Assembly (NCBI GenBank): GCA_937896665.1
Contig: CALBNS010000100.1
Span: 1-64,000 of the forward strand
Length of the DNA stretch: 64,000 nucleotides
From: an uncultured Clostridia bacterium
GTDB lineage: Bacteria > Bacillota > Clostridia > Lachnospirales > Lachnospiraceae
Direction: 5' to 3'
Below the pieces are notes generated by a model. The model ran no database searches and was not told the DNA's origin. It saw only the letters and a program-made list of their open reading frames with translations. Positions 9,319 to 18,052 of the stretch are shown here, piece after piece. Within the stretch, counting starts at the first letter, position 1. Each line of letters begins with the position of its first letter. The position numbers and the translations under genes are program-made.

Positions 9319-10410
9319 CTAATTCTCACTTCGTATAAATTTCAAATGTTCTGATACCATTAACGCTATCTTAAAAGTAAGCGCATCATCAAATACACGA
9401 ACATCAAGACCCGTGAGTTTCTGTATTTTTTCCAGCCGATACACCAAGGTATTTCTATGAATATAGAGTTTTCTTGCTGTCTCAGAAATATTCAGATTAT
9501 TCTCAAAAAAGCGATTTACAGTTCCCAAAGTTTCTTCATCAAATTGCTCCTCTGCTCTGCCTTCAAACACTTCTTTTAGAAATAATTCGCACAGAGTCAC
9601 TGGCAGTTGATGAATCAGTCGTCCAATGCCAAGCTCGTTGTATGCCAATATATGCTTACCCATATAAAAAATCTTTCCTACTTCCATGGCAACACCGGCT
9701 TCTTTATATGATTTGGAAACCTCTTTAAGACTATCCACAATCGTTCCATACGCAACCCGGACATTCATCATAGCTTCAGAATTAATGGTATCGACAATCA
9801 TCTTCGCCATATCACTCACTTCTTTATAACCATCCGTTCTGTCCACTGTCCTAATCAGAATAACATGTCCCTCATCTACTGCAGTAATAAAATCCCTCGT
9901 TCCTGATGTATACATACTCTTCAGTGTCTGAGTAGCAGCCTTGTCCTCATCATCGTTTGTCTCTACTATAAATACTACCCGCCTGTTTTCACTCTCCAGA
10001 CCAAGTTTCTTGGCCTGATTATAAATATCCACCAGCAGAAGGTTGTCCAACAGCAGATTTTGATAAAACTGATTCTTATCTACACGGATTCTATATGCAT
10101 GAAGCAGGCTTTCAAACTGACTGACGCAAAGTCTTCCCGCCACTTCAACCACTTCCATTCGCTCATGTATTGCTAAAATATACACGGGTTCCAGATTATC
10201 GCAAATTAAAAAGAATGCCTCTTTTTCTCCAACCCTCTGGTTATCCTGTTCCGCAGCCTCCAGAAAATCAATCACCTTTTCCTGCAAATCGCTGCCCGGC
10301 TCAACCTCTCCCACAAGGCATGTTCCTTCTATGCTCCATATGGAGCAGCCTGCACCTATAATTCCACTAATATCATTTATTGTCTTTTGTAATATGTGGT
10401 TTGGTAACAA
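9319..10410 (-). CDS. CdaR/PucR-type transcriptional regulator
   Basis: A 363-residue regulator. The N-terminal about 130 residues look like a sugar-diacid recognition (CdaR) domain, the middle a GGDEF-like region, and residues about 305-350 a PucR-type helix-turn-helix (NISETARKLYIHRNTLVYRLEKI). CdaR proteins respond to organic acids. The start codon is TTG, with GGAAG seven bases upstream. It lies immediately upstream of the hydratase gene in the same direction, which it probably controls. Confidence 0.85.
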   Translation of the reverse strand: MLPNHILQKTINDISGIIGAGCSIWSIEGTCLVGEVEPGSDLQEKVIDFLEAAEQDNQRVGEKEAFFLICDNLEPVYILAIHERMEVVEVAGRLCVSQFESLLHAYRIRVDKNQFYQNLLLDNLLLVDIYNQAKKLGLESENRRVVFIVETNDDEDKAATQTLKSMYTSGTRDFITAVDEGHVILIRTVDRTDGYKEVSDMAKMIVDTINSEAMMNVRVAYGTIVDSLKEVSKSYKEAGVAMEVGKIFYMGKHILAYNELGIGRLIHQLPVTLCELFLKEVFEGRAEEQFDEETLGTVNRFFENNLNISETARKLYIHRNTLVYRLEKIQKLTGLDVRVFDDALTFKIALMVSEHLKFIRSEN

Positions 10411-10434
10411 TCCATCACTTCCTTATTTGACGTA

Positions 10435-10478
10435 GAAAGCCAAAGCTGCCACAATATGCGGTAACTCTGGCTTTTATT
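10435..10478 (-). terminator. Hairpin after pgi
   Basis: On the minus strand AAAAGCCAGAG...CTTTGGCTTT folds into an imperfect stem directly past the pgi stop; the T tract is short, so it may be a weak terminator. Confidence 0.5.
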
Positions 10479-10479
10479 T

Positions 10480-11829
10480 TTATAATCTCTTTAACAATTC
10501 TTCTCTTTCTTTTTCATATCCCGGTTTTCCAAGTAAAGCAAACATATTTTTCTTATAGCTTTCAACGCCCGGTTGGTCAAATGGATTAACACCTAAGATG
10601 TATCCGCTTACGCCACATGCAAATTCAAAGAAATAGAATAGCTGACCAAGATAGTACTCATTTTGTTCCGGAATATTAACCATCAGGTTCGGTACATTAC
10701 CGTCTGTATGGGCAAGGATTGTTCCGTTCATCGCACTCTTGTTAATAAAGTCAACTGATTTTCCTGCAAGATAGTTCAATCCATCTAAATCTACCGGTTC
10801 TTCATTTAAAAGAATCTCTTCTGCCACATTTTCCACGTTCATTACAGTTTCAAACAAGATACGGTTACCATCCTGGATAAACTGTCCCATAGAGTGAAGA
10901 TCAGTTGTCAAATCTACTGCTGCAGGGAAGATACCTTTCTGATCTTTGCCTTCACTTTCACCGTATAATTGCTTCCACCATTCAGATACATAGTGAAGTG
11001 ATGGCTCATAATTTGCCAATACTTCGATTGCTTTTCCTTTGCGAAGTAAAATATTACGAATTGCTGCATATTTCAATGCATCATTTTCTTCAAATGGCAA
11101 TTCAAGTGCTGCTTTTCTTCCTGCTGCTGCACCTTCCATCAATTTGTCGATATCTGCACCGCTTACTGCAATTGGAAGAAGACCCACTGCTGTAAGAACA
11201 GAGAAACGTCCTCCGACATCATCCGGTACTATGAAGCTTTCGTATCCTTCTTCAGTTGCAAGATTCTTAAGAGCTCCTCTTTCCTTATCCGTTGTAGCAT
11301 AGATTCTCTTTGCTGCTTCTTCTTTTCCGTATTTCTTCTCCATCATCTCTTTGAATACACGGAATGCAATTGCAGGTTCTGTTGTAGTACCTGATTTTGA
11401 AATCATGTTAATTGAGAAATCACGATCGCCGATTACATCAATTAAATGCTTGATATATGTACTGCTGATGTTATTTCCTACAAAATAAATCTCTGGTGTC
11501 TTGCGAATTTCTTTTGAAACCACATTGTAGAAATTGTGTCTTAAGAACTCAATTGCCGCTCTTGCACCGAGGTAAGAACCGCCAATACCGATTACCAACA
11601 ATACTTCCGAATCATTTTGAATCTTTTCTGCCGCTTTTTTAATACGGGCAAATTCTTCTTTGTCATAATCAACAGGCAAATCAATCCAGCCAATGAAATC
11701 ATTTCCTGCTCCCTGTCTGCTGACAAGTAAATCTTTCGCGTCTACAGCCAGCTTACTCATATATTTCACTTCATTTTCACTGATAAATGTACTTGCTTTT
11801 GAATAGTCAAATGTTACTTTATTGCTCAT
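10480..11829 (-). CDS. pgi: Glucose-6-phosphate isomerase
   Basis: A 449-residue phosphoglucose isomerase interconverting glucose-6-P and fructose-6-P. Signatures are IGIGGSYLGARAAIEFL, SKSGTTTEPAIAFR (sugar-phosphate binding SIS loop), the catalytic-region block DVGGRFSVLTAVGLLP, and GVNPFDQPGVESYKKN near the C-terminus. Length fits the short bacterial form. GGAGAGG precedes the ATG at 11829; an in-frame start ten codons upstream has no such site. Confidence 0.97.
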   Translation of the reverse strand: MSNKVTFDYSKASTFISENEVKYMSKLAVDAKDLLVSRQGAGNDFIGWIDLPVDYDKEEFARIKKAAEKIQNDSEVLLVIGIGGSYLGARAAIEFLRHNFYNVVSKEIRKTPEIYFVGNNISSTYIKHLIDVIGDRDFSINMISKSGTTTEPAIAFRVFKEMMEKKYGKEEAAKRIYATTDKERGALKNLATEEGYESFIVPDDVGGRFSVLTAVGLLPIAVSGADIDKLMEGAAAGRKAALELPFEENDALKYAAIRNILLRKGKAIEVLANYEPSLHYVSEWWKQLYGESEGKDQKGIFPAAVDLTTDLHSMGQFIQDGNRILFETVMNVENVAEEILLNEEPVDLDGLNYLAGKSVDFINKSAMNGTILAHTDGNVPNLMVNIPEQNEYYLGQLFYFFEFACGVSGYILGVNPFDQPGVESYKKNMFALLGKPGYEKEREELLKRL

Positions 11830-11895
11830 TTTTATCCTCTCCTTTTGTAAATTACACAATAATTAAATACATTTTACCAAATGAAGTCTATTTTA

Positions 11896-12576
11896 TCAAG
11901 CCAAAAACTCTTGGAGTATCTCCCGAATGCGGATTTCCCGGGCATTTTTCTCCCGTTCAGTCGATTTTTCCTGCAACGGAGACTCTTCCTCTTCCTCCTG
12001 TCTTGTCTGCTGCACTGCTAAAATATCCTCTTTTTCTTCCTCCAAGACAGTCTGATTTGCCTTTGCATACCTGTGTGCACAGACATTTTCCAGATAATCC
12101 ACAATATAATTCTCTGTCATCTGCAGCATATACTCATCATCTGTGGAAATATGTATCAAAAACAGCAGAACAACACCAACGCTTGTCCAAATGCCATATT
12201 GAATCGTGAGTTCACCCATTCCGTCCAGACGGTAACCCGCAAGCATGCCCAGAGTTCCCAGAATTCCCAGAATCCACATACATTTTTTTAATAATCCCCG
12301 CCATGTATATAACCGCAGGCCCAAAGTCTTATATTCAAAAATATACTTATTTACGAAAACTTCTACGTTCTGCACTCTGTCACTTACCATACTTGCATGT
12401 TCAAATTTTGCTTTTACAAGCTTCATTAGTTTATGATTACTCTTACCAATTTCGCCGGCCGATTTTACCATTTTTCTTAATGTAATCTGAGAAATGATTT
12501 TCCCTAGTACTCCCAATACCGCTGTAATCCCCATTGCGTAAAAAATAATGGATTTTGTTATAATTGTTTCCAACAT
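11896..12576 (-). CDS. Hypothetical membrane protein
   Basis: 226 residues, not recognised. Seen: an N-terminal hydrophobic segment (about 8-30), a cytoplasmic stretch rich in Lys/Val, two further membrane segments near residues 96-115 and 125-145, and a highly charged Glu/Arg-rich tail predicted to be coiled coil. AAGGAGGGG precedes the ATG. The genes on either side (pgi and mtnN) do not suggest a role. Confidence 0.6.
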   Translation of the reverse strand: MLETIITKSIIFYAMGITAVLGVLGKIISQITLRKMVKSAGEIGKSNHKLMKLVKAKFEHASMVSDRVQNVEVFVNKYIFEYKTLGLRLYTWRGLLKKCMWILGILGTLGMLAGYRLDGMGELTIQYGIWTSVGVVLLFLIHISTDDEYMLQMTENYIVDYLENVCAHRYAKANQTVLEEEKEDILAVQQTRQEEEEESPLQEKSTEREKNAREIRIREILQEFLA

Positions 12577-12700
12577 AAAAACCCCTCCTTCTTTTTTGTA
12601 ACTGCAATTATACAGTAAAAAAAGAAGCCAGGGGTTAAAATCGTTTTACAGAATTCTACACATCGGATGTGCCGCAAATTTCTGTTTTGTCGATATTTAT

Positions 12701-13393
12701 TTATAATCTCGGAAGCAGATTCTTCATAAGCCTTACAGAATGGTCAATTGCCTTCTTTTCAAAGGTAGGATAATCCATCGTCGCACTATTGTCAGCTTTG
12801 TCCGAAATTGCTCGGATAATGACACACGAAACTTTGTTCAGGTATGCTGCATGGGCAATCGCAGCGCCTTCCATCTCTGTACATTTGGCCGAAAAGGTCT
12901 TTACCAATCTGTCTTTCACCTCTGCCGAAGACACAAATTGGTCTCCACTCACAATACGTCCTGTAAATGTCTTGATATCCGGATTGGCTTCTTCATTCGA
13001 TGCTACCGCCTTCTTTACCAATTCTTCGTCTGCCGGAAACGAGAATGTGTCCATTCTCGGAATCTGTCCTACCGGATCGCCAAAAATACTTGCATCCATA
13101 TCGTGCTCTACTGCATCTGTAGAAATCACCATATCACCGATATCAATATCCGCATCCAACGAACCTGCAATACCTGTATTAATCAGGATGTCGGCACCGA
13201 AACGGTCCACAAGAATCTGTGCACAGAGGGCCGCATTCACTTTACCAATTCCACTCTTGACTACAACGGTCTCCTTCCCACACAACACTCCCTTGCAGAA
13301 ATTCATAGAAGCATACTCAGTAGTCTCTTCAATCTCCATTGTATCTTTTAATAATGCTACCTCTTCCTCCATAGCTCCGATAATACCTATCAT
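12701..13393 (-). CDS. mtnN: 5'-methylthioadenosine/S-adenosylhomocysteine nucleosidase
   Basis: A 230-residue nucleosidase that hydrolyses MTA and SAH, recycling the by-products of SAM use. Family marks: MIGIIGAMEEEVALL at the N-terminus, INTGIAGSL, the EMEGAAIAH block (catalytic Glu region) and AISDKAD (catalytic Asp). Length matches. GAGGAATTAATT precedes the ATG. No clear terminator follows within 60 bases. Confidence 0.95.
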   Translation of the reverse strand: MIGIIGAMEEEVALLKDTMEIEETTEYASMNFCKGVLCGKETVVVKSGIGKVNAALCAQILVDRFGADILINTGIAGSLDADIDIGDMVISTDAVEHDMDASIFGDPVGQIPRMDTFSFPADEELVKKAVASNEEANPDIKTFTGRIVSGDQFVSSAEVKDRLVKTFSAKCTEMEGAAIAHAAYLNKVSCVIIRAISDKADNSATMDYPTFEKKAIDHSVRLMKNLLPRL

Positions 13394-13499
13394 AATTAAT
13401 TCCTCACATTCTTTTTATTCTTCATCTCAAAAGTTACTTTTTCAGATATATTATCGGAATTATATCATCTATGGGATAAATTCACAATCCAAATCATAA

Positions 13500-13790
13500 A
13501 AGTCATATCTGTGGAGAGTAATTCTCATCTTTGTTCTTGAAACAGACATAAGACGTCCGTTTTCGCACCTCTGCAGATATATTCAATGTGGCGGTGTTTC
13601 AGACCAGAAGTCAAAAGAGTCACTGTATGATGCAGACAGTTATGCCGGAACAGAAATAAGGGATGTGAGGGAAACAAGCAGCGAATTGAATATCCCCCGG
13701 GATATAGCACCCCTAAAAGTAAATGAAAAATATGGGATAACTTTGGAAGGAAGGGTTGAAGCATCCAAAACTCAAGTCTATTATATCTAG
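13500..13790 (+). pseudogene. 5'-truncated gene fragment
   Basis: A plus-strand frame open from 13500 to TAG at 13790 encodes a convincing, charged, protein-like C-terminus (CGGVSDQKSKESLYDADSYA... ending EASKTQVYYI). It contains no ATG or GTG and no ribosome binding site; the upstream in-frame stop is at 13497-13499. The real gene therefore seems to have lost its 5' end, probably by deletion next to mtnN. Family not recognised. With flanking bases it fills the 454-base gap between mtnN and the TSCPD gene. Confidence 0.45.
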
Positions 13791-13847
13791 TTTTTTCTTT
13801 TTTTCTCTGATATAATAGCAATATCTCAAATACTAGGAGGAATGATT

Positions 13848-14090
13848 ATGGAATTCAAACCATCAGGCGTTTGTTCACGTCTTATCAAGTTAGAAGTAGA
13901 AGATGATATTATCCAACACGTAGAATTTGTTGGGGGATGTGCCGGAAACACACAGGGTGTTGCCCATTTAATTGAAGGTATGAAGGTAGACGATGCTCTT
14001 TCCCGTATCGAAGGCATCAAATGCGGTCCACGCCCAACTTCCTGCCCTGACCAATTAGCAAAAGCTTTAAGACAGGCAACCGGAAGATAA
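13848..14090 (+). CDS. TSCPD domain protein (TIGR03905 family)
   Basis: An 80-residue protein with the TSCPD motif PTSCPDQLA near the C-terminus and three other Cys (VCSRLI, GGCAGN, IKCGPR). The same fold occurs at the C-terminus of some ribonucleotide reductases, where it may bind metal or nucleic acid; stand-alone forms have no assigned function. AGGAGG is seven bases before the ATG at 13848; the ATG at 13842 is too close to it. Monocistronic with its own terminator. Confidence 0.85.
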   Translation: MEFKPSGVCSRLIKLEVEDDIIQHVEFVGGCAGNTQGVAHLIEGMKVDDALSRIEGIKCGPRPTSCPDQLAKALRQATGR

Positions 14091-14118
14091 TCTTTTAGCC
14101 GTAAATTTAGGCATAAAG

Positions 14119-14146
14119 AAAAGGAATGGTATTCCATTCCTTTTTT
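14119..14146 (+). terminator. Terminator after the TSCPD gene
   Basis: A perfect stem AAAAGGAATGG / CCATTCCTTTT with a four-base loop and a T tract, 29 bases past the stop. Confidence 0.92.
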
Positions 14147-14151
14147 ACCCA

Positions 14152-14274
14152 TGGGGTCTGTTGCAGCCACTGCTGACTTCGCGAAACGCTTATTAGCGAT
14201 GTGGTTCTCTAACGTAAGGTTTTTAATCTTATTTTTTTTGGTTTGCGTAACCGCAGTGGCTGCAACAGACCCCA
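14152..14274. repeat. 123-bp element bounded by perfect 22-bp inverted repeats (MITE-like)
   Basis: The arms at 14152-14173 and 14253-14274 are exact inverted copies (TGGGGTCTGTTGCAGCCACT... outward to inward), and the similarity continues imperfectly inward (TTCGCGAAAC against TTACGCAAAC). The 79-base interior has no coding frame. It lies between a terminator and the 3' end of the next gene. It may be a miniature inverted-repeat transposable element or a large structured RNA; no target-site duplication is obvious. Confidence 0.6.
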
Positions 14275-14297
14275 CAGAGATATGCCTATGGCAATCT

Positions 14298-14768
14298 TTA
14301 ATCAATCAAAAGCGCTGATGTACAAGAACTACTCACATCTGAGCTAGCCGAGTGAATCGAGCGTACACGGTAGTAGCTTCCCTTTCCTACAGTAAGATAT
14401 TTACTGATAGCAACCGAGCTATCGTACTCTTTTTCCGCAACCCATGATGTAACTCTAGCCCATGTGCCGCTGCTTGTCTTTCTCTCCACAATGGAATTAA
14501 TCGTCACATTACATGCTCTGGCTGCAGTTGTCATACCTCCGGCGCCAATCTTCCCATTTCCCGCATCATTGATAACTGAAAATCCATCCCAAAGATACAC
14601 ACCATATGTACTGTATTCCATATGTCCAATCAATGCATCCTCTGTTAGGAGAAATGACATATCCACATCTTCTTCCTGTTCCTCTGCATAAGCTGTTGTA
14701 TTATCCGTACAGATTACCATTGCACATAGCATTAATGCTAACAGCATCATTATAATGTTTTTCTTCAT
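14298..14768 (-). CDS. Secreted DUF6147-like protein
   Basis: 156 residues with a clear signal peptide (MKKNIIMMLLALMLCAMVIC, cleavage probably after AYA) and a mature domain of about 125 residues with WDGFSVINDAG and VTINSIVERKTSSGTW, resembling DUF6147 secreted proteins of Clostridia. No catalytic motif is visible. GGAGG precedes the ATG. It follows the DUF4367 gene by 65 bases on the same strand and may be cotranscribed. Function unknown. Confidence 0.6.
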   Translation of the reverse strand: MKKNIIMMLLALMLCAMVICTDNTTAYAEEQEEDVDMSFLLTEDALIGHMEYSTYGVYLWDGFSVINDAGNGKIGAGGMTTAARACNVTINSIVERKTSSGTWARVTSWVAEKEYDSSVAISKYLTVGKGSYYRVRSIHSASSDVSSSCTSALLID

Positions 14769-14833
14769 TTTCCTGCCTCCTTACGTCCTTCTAATATATA
14801 GACACGCGAGAAGCAAAAAACTGACGCACTTTT

Positions 14834-15646
14834 TTAAAAAAATTCCAAGTTTTTTACAATTTTTTTAAATTCTATATCTCCTACATCTGCGACAAGTAAA
14901 AAATATTGTACGTCTTTATACGAAAACTGTGCAACCCAACGATTTTCTTGTTCGTCTTTAATAAAATATTTGGTTACATTTATACAAACTTTTTCATTTT
15001 CTATTACATACGTGCCAACTATTTCATCCTCATTATCTAAACCAAATGATTGTGTTCTATAATTTAATTGCATTCGAAGTACAATTCCCCTATCTTCTTT
15101 TTTTCGATACGTCAATTGCGCACTTTGTATTTCATCATAAATCTCTACTTTTTGAAATTCCATTCCATCCGGCAGATAATACAATCTGACCGGTGTAAAG
15201 CCAAACTCATCTTGTATCAACTGATAGGCTTCTTCCTCGTCTATAGTTTCAATCAGCTCAATTTTATCACTATCCGTATTAACAAGTACCTGTTTTCTTC
15301 CTGCCATCATCTGTCCCACAACCTCTATCATCCTCTTTGGTCCACCGACACTGGTCACGCCGAGTGCCATTACCATAATAAGTGAAGCAGCAAGAACCAG
15401 ATACTTTCTGTACCTACGTTTCCTCTTATATACCTTTCCGAGCCGGATTAACTCTTGATCTTCCGGCGAGAGATTTTGATATGCTTGTTTCTCTTCGTAT
15501 TCACGAATTTGCTCCATAAGTTTGTTCTTTAGCTCAGGTGGTGCTTTCAGATCCGCAATCTCAGGATCATTCTCTACTTCTCGCATGATTTCATCTGCCT
15601 CCCTATTCATTTCATCTTGAAGAAACTCTTTAAACTCCTTACTCAC
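14834..15646 (-). CDS. DUF4367 membrane protein, probable anti-sigma or sigma-associated factor
   Basis: 270 residues from a GTG at 15646 with GAGGGAG just upstream; a longer in-frame start at 15724 has no ribosome binding site and would overlap the murG promoter. Residues 1-85 are charged and helical (cytoplasmic), one membrane segment follows (YLVLAASLIMVMALGV), and the outer about 150 residues form a DUF4367 domain (FTPVRLYYLPDGMEFQ). Such proteins are usually encoded right after an ECF sigma factor. Here the nearest sigma gene (16946-17503) is on the same strand, but murG, on the other strand, separates them. A regulatory pair is inferred. Confidence 0.65.
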   Translation of the reverse strand: MSKEFKEFLQDEMNREADEIMREVENDPEIADLKAPPELKNKLMEQIREYEEKQAYQNLSPEDQELIRLGKVYKRKRRYRKYLVLAASLIMVMALGVTSVGGPKRMIEVVGQMMAGRKQVLVNTDSDKIELIETIDEEEAYQLIQDEFGFTPVRLYYLPDGMEFQKVEIYDEIQSAQLTYRKKEDRGIVLRMQLNYRTQSFGLDNEDEIVGTYVIENEKVCINVTKYFIKDEQENRWVAQFSYKDVQYFLLVADVGDIEFKKIVKNLEFF

Positions 15647-15685
15647 TTTTCTCCCTCTTTTCTCCACTCCGCTTTTGCATTTCTC

Positions 15686-15712
15686 TTGACCTTTCCCCAA
15701 ATACTGTATAAT
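15686..15712 (+). promoter_or_regulatory. Candidate sigma-A promoter for murG
   Basis: TTGACC at 15686-15691 and TATAAT at 15707-15712, spacer 15 bases (short of the usual 17), 36 bases before the murG ATG. Confidence 0.5.
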
Positions 15713-15747
15713 ATTATTCATCATAGAGAAATTTTCGGAGGGATGTT

Positions 15748-16812
15748 ATGAAACGTATTGTATTAACCGGTGGTGGTACAGCCGGCCATGTGACACCTAA
15801 TATTGCTTTATTACCTCGCCTGAAAGAACTAGGATACGATATCCACTATATCGGTTCTTATACAGGCATTGAAAAAGAATTAATTGAACAATTCCAGATT
15901 CCTTATCACGGAATTTCTTCTGGAAAACTCCGCCGCTATTTCAGTCTTGAGAATTTTTCTGATCCATTCCGTGTGCTGAAAGGATTTCAAGAAGCAAGCG
16001 CATTAATAAAAAAATTAAAACCTGATGTTATTTTTTCAAAAGGTGGTTTTGTTTCAGTCCCTGTCGTAATGGCAGGAAAAAGACGCCATGTGCCAACGAT
16101 TATCCATGAATCTGATATGACTCCGGGACTTGCAAATCGCCTGTCCATTCCATCAGCAACAAAGGTATGCTGCAATTTCCCTGAGACTTTAGAACACCTT
16201 CCTAAAGACAAGGCCGTATTGACAGGTTCCCCTATCCGGCAGGAACTCTTATCCGGCAATAAAATAGCCGCGCTTAAATTCTGCGGTCTCACACCTGACA
16301 AACCAGTCATTCTGATTATCGGTGGAAGCCTCGGTTCTGCAGCCGTGAACAATGCTGTACGTTCTATTCTGCCGGAACTGTTAAAAGATTTTCAGGTTAT
16401 CCATCTGTGTGGAAAAGATAAAACGGATGAATCCCTAAACTCTTTAAAAGGCTATGTACAGTTCGAATATATCCAGCATGAACTGAAAGATTTATTCGCA
16501 CTCACAGATATCGTAATCTCAAGAGCCGGCGCAAACGCAATATGCGAGCTTCTTGCATTGCGCAAGCCAAATTTGCTGATACCACTCTCAGCAAATGCCA
16601 GCCGTGGCGACCAGATTTTAAATGCACGTTCTTTCGAACGTCAGGGATTCAGTATGGTTTTAGAAGAAGAGGAATTGAACAAGGAAGTGCTTTTAGATGC
16701 TATCCAAAGATTATATGCAGAGAGAGATGTTTACATAGATGCTATGCTACAATCATCTCAGCAGGATTCTATCAATACAATCATTAATCTTATCGAAGGT
16801 GCTGCTCGTTAA
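15748..16812 (+). CDS. murG: UDP-N-acetylglucosamine--muramyl-pentapeptide pyrophosphoryl-undecaprenol GlcNAc transferase MurG
   Basis: A 354-residue GT28 enzyme that adds GlcNAc to lipid I to make lipid II at the inner face of the membrane. Motifs: GGGTAGHVTPNIAL (N-terminal glycine loop), KGGFVSVPVV, ESDMTPGLANR, GGSLGSAAVNNAV (UDP-GlcNAc loop) and SRAGANAICELLA. GGAGGGATGTT precedes the ATG. In most Firmicutes murG is in the division/cell-wall cluster; here it stands alone on the plus strand, splitting a sigma factor from its likely partner. Confidence 0.96.
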   Translation: MKRIVLTGGGTAGHVTPNIALLPRLKELGYDIHYIGSYTGIEKELIEQFQIPYHGISSGKLRRYFSLENFSDPFRVLKGFQEASALIKKLKPDVIFSKGGFVSVPVVMAGKRRHVPTIIHESDMTPGLANRLSIPSATKVCCNFPETLEHLPKDKAVLTGSPIRQELLSGNKIAALKFCGLTPDKPVILIIGGSLGSAAVNNAVRSILPELLKDFQVIHLCGKDKTDESLNSLKGYVQFEYIQHELKDLFALTDIVISRAGANAICELLALRKPNLLIPLSANASRGDQILNARSFERQGFSMVLEEEELNKEVLLDAIQRLYAERDVYIDAMLQSSQQDSINTIINLIEGAAR

Positions 16813-16867
16813 TATTGCGAATTAGCATGCAACAGTATGTGTCAGAAATTTAATTTATTGTAGAAAT

Positions 16868-16892
16868 AGGTGTCGTTTCGGCACCTTTTCTT
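16868..16892 (+). terminator. Terminator after murG
   Basis: AGGTG / CACCT stem with loop TCGTTTCGG (with additional pairing) followed by TTTTCTT, 55 bases past the stop. Confidence 0.65.
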
Positions 16893-16945
16893 GTACAGTA
16901 AGTGATAAATCCTTTTTTACAAAAGCACCTTTTAGAAATTATTGT

Positions 16946-17503
16946 CTAAATCCAATTCGAAGCCTCTCTGTACTTCTTTTCATAATTCTTTCTAATCCAC
17001 TGTTTTGCCCTATACAATCTACTATGTAATACCTCAAGTGTGATTCCGAGTTCATCTGCCGCCTCCGATTGTGGTTTTTCAAGGCAGTATACTAATATTA
17101 ATGCCTCATACCATCCTCGATGCTCCACATATAAACGTCCTAATATACTCTGACACAGCTCACTTACTTCTTTTCTCCGTTCGCCTCTTATGTATTTTTC
17201 TTCTAATGAAATCTCGGCATCATCTTTCTCCACCAACACCTCAATCACTTCTCCGAACATCTCATACTGGCTGTCCCTACTGTGATTGTAAACCATGTTT
17301 CTCGCTGTGCGAATCAACCATGGCCGAATACAGTCAAGCTTCACATTATCCATATGCAGATAAAATTTAAAGAACACATTCTGCATAATCTCCTGTGATG
17401 CTTCATAGTCTTTTGTATAGTACATAGAAAGCTTAAAAATATCATCTGAATATGCTTCATAGATACTCTTAAATCTTTCCTCTTTTCTCGCCCTGTACTC
17501 CAC
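16946..17503 (-). CDS. ECF-type RNA polymerase sigma factor
   Basis: 185 residues. Region 2 is IYEAYSDDIFKLSMYYTKDYEAS...IMQNVFFKFYLH and region 4 is EALILVYCLEKPQSEAADELG...LHSRLYRAKQWIRK, a typical two-domain ECF sigma. A GTG at 17524 is in frame without a ribosome binding site; GAGGAA sits six bases before the GTG at 17503, which is preferred. It follows the HIT gene closely and may be cotranscribed. The likely anti-sigma partner is the DUF4367 protein beyond murG. Confidence 0.8.
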   Translation of the reverse strand: MEYRARKEERFKSIYEAYSDDIFKLSMYYTKDYEASQEIMQNVFFKFYLHMDNVKLDCIRPWLIRTARNMVYNHSRDSQYEMFGEVIEVLVEKDDAEISLEEKYIRGERRKEVSELCQSILGRLYVEHRGWYEALILVYCLEKPQSEAADELGITLEVLHSRLYRAKQWIRKNYEKKYREASNWI

Positions 17504-17530
17504 AATAAATTCCTCTTTAAACACTGACTA

Positions 17531-17941
17531 TTATTCGTTTATCTTTCTTAAAATTTCTTCCTTATCTTCTTCGGTTAATTTACCCAACTTCCATTTAATT
17601 TTCACTGTATCTTCTTTGTAACGTGGAATCAAATGCATATGATAATGGAACACGCTCTGTCCTGCTGCCTCTCCATTATTCTGTACGATATTATATCCTT
17701 CACATCCCAGAATATCTGTCAGTTTTGTAACCATCTTCTTTGCAAGCACCAATACTTTTGCTGCCACTTCATCGTCTAGTTCATATAGATTTGCATAATG
17801 TTCTTTTGGCAGAATCAATGCATGTCCTTTTGATGCAGGCTCAATATCCAGAATTACTCTGAAGTCATCATCCTCATAAAGTGTAGCCGATGGAATCTCA
17901 CCTGCTGCAATTTTACAGAAAATACAATTTTCTTCTCTCAT
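17531..17941 (-). CDS. HIT family hydrolase
   Basis: A 136-residue histidine-triad protein. The zinc-binding CIFCKIAAGEIPS N-terminus and the catalytic triad motif HYHMHLIPRY are present, as in Hit of B. subtilis. Such proteins hydrolyse phosphoramidates or nucleoside-phosphate conjugates; the natural substrate is not defined. GGAAG lies before the ATG at 17941. Confidence 0.92.
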   Translation of the reverse strand: MREENCIFCKIAAGEIPSATLYEDDDFRVILDIEPASKGHALILPKEHYANLYELDDEVAAKVLVLAKKMVTKLTDILGCEGYNIVQNNGEAAGQSVFHYHMHLIPRYKEDTVKIKWKLGKLTEEDKEEILRKINE

Positions 17942-17974
17942 CTCTTCTTCCTTCTTTCTCAAATTTATAGTCTT

Positions 17975-17991
17975 TGTCGAATTATGTCGAT
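17975..17991 (+). promoter_or_regulatory. Tandem Spo0A-box-like sites upstream of the histidine kinase
   Basis: TGTCGAA at 17975-17981 and TGTCGAT at 17985-17991 match or nearly match the 0A-box core (TGNCGAA) and are spaced ten bases apart, one helical turn. They lie about 60 bases before the kinase start. Confidence 0.4.
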
Positions 17992-18052
17992 TGGTTTTGT
18001 TTGAACAAAAAGAGCTCCAATGTTAAACTTTGCTTGAAAGGCGGTATCTCTT

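Noticed and set aside
13525..13821. Minus-strand frame of 98 codons
   Set aside because: Antisense to the plus-strand gene fragment at 13500-13790, whose composition is more protein-like; no ribosome binding site.
13826..14305. Minus-strand frame of 159 codons over the TSCPD gene and the inverted repeat
   Set aside because: It is antisense to a recognised gene with a good ribosome binding site and runs through the inverted repeat; it has no start signal.
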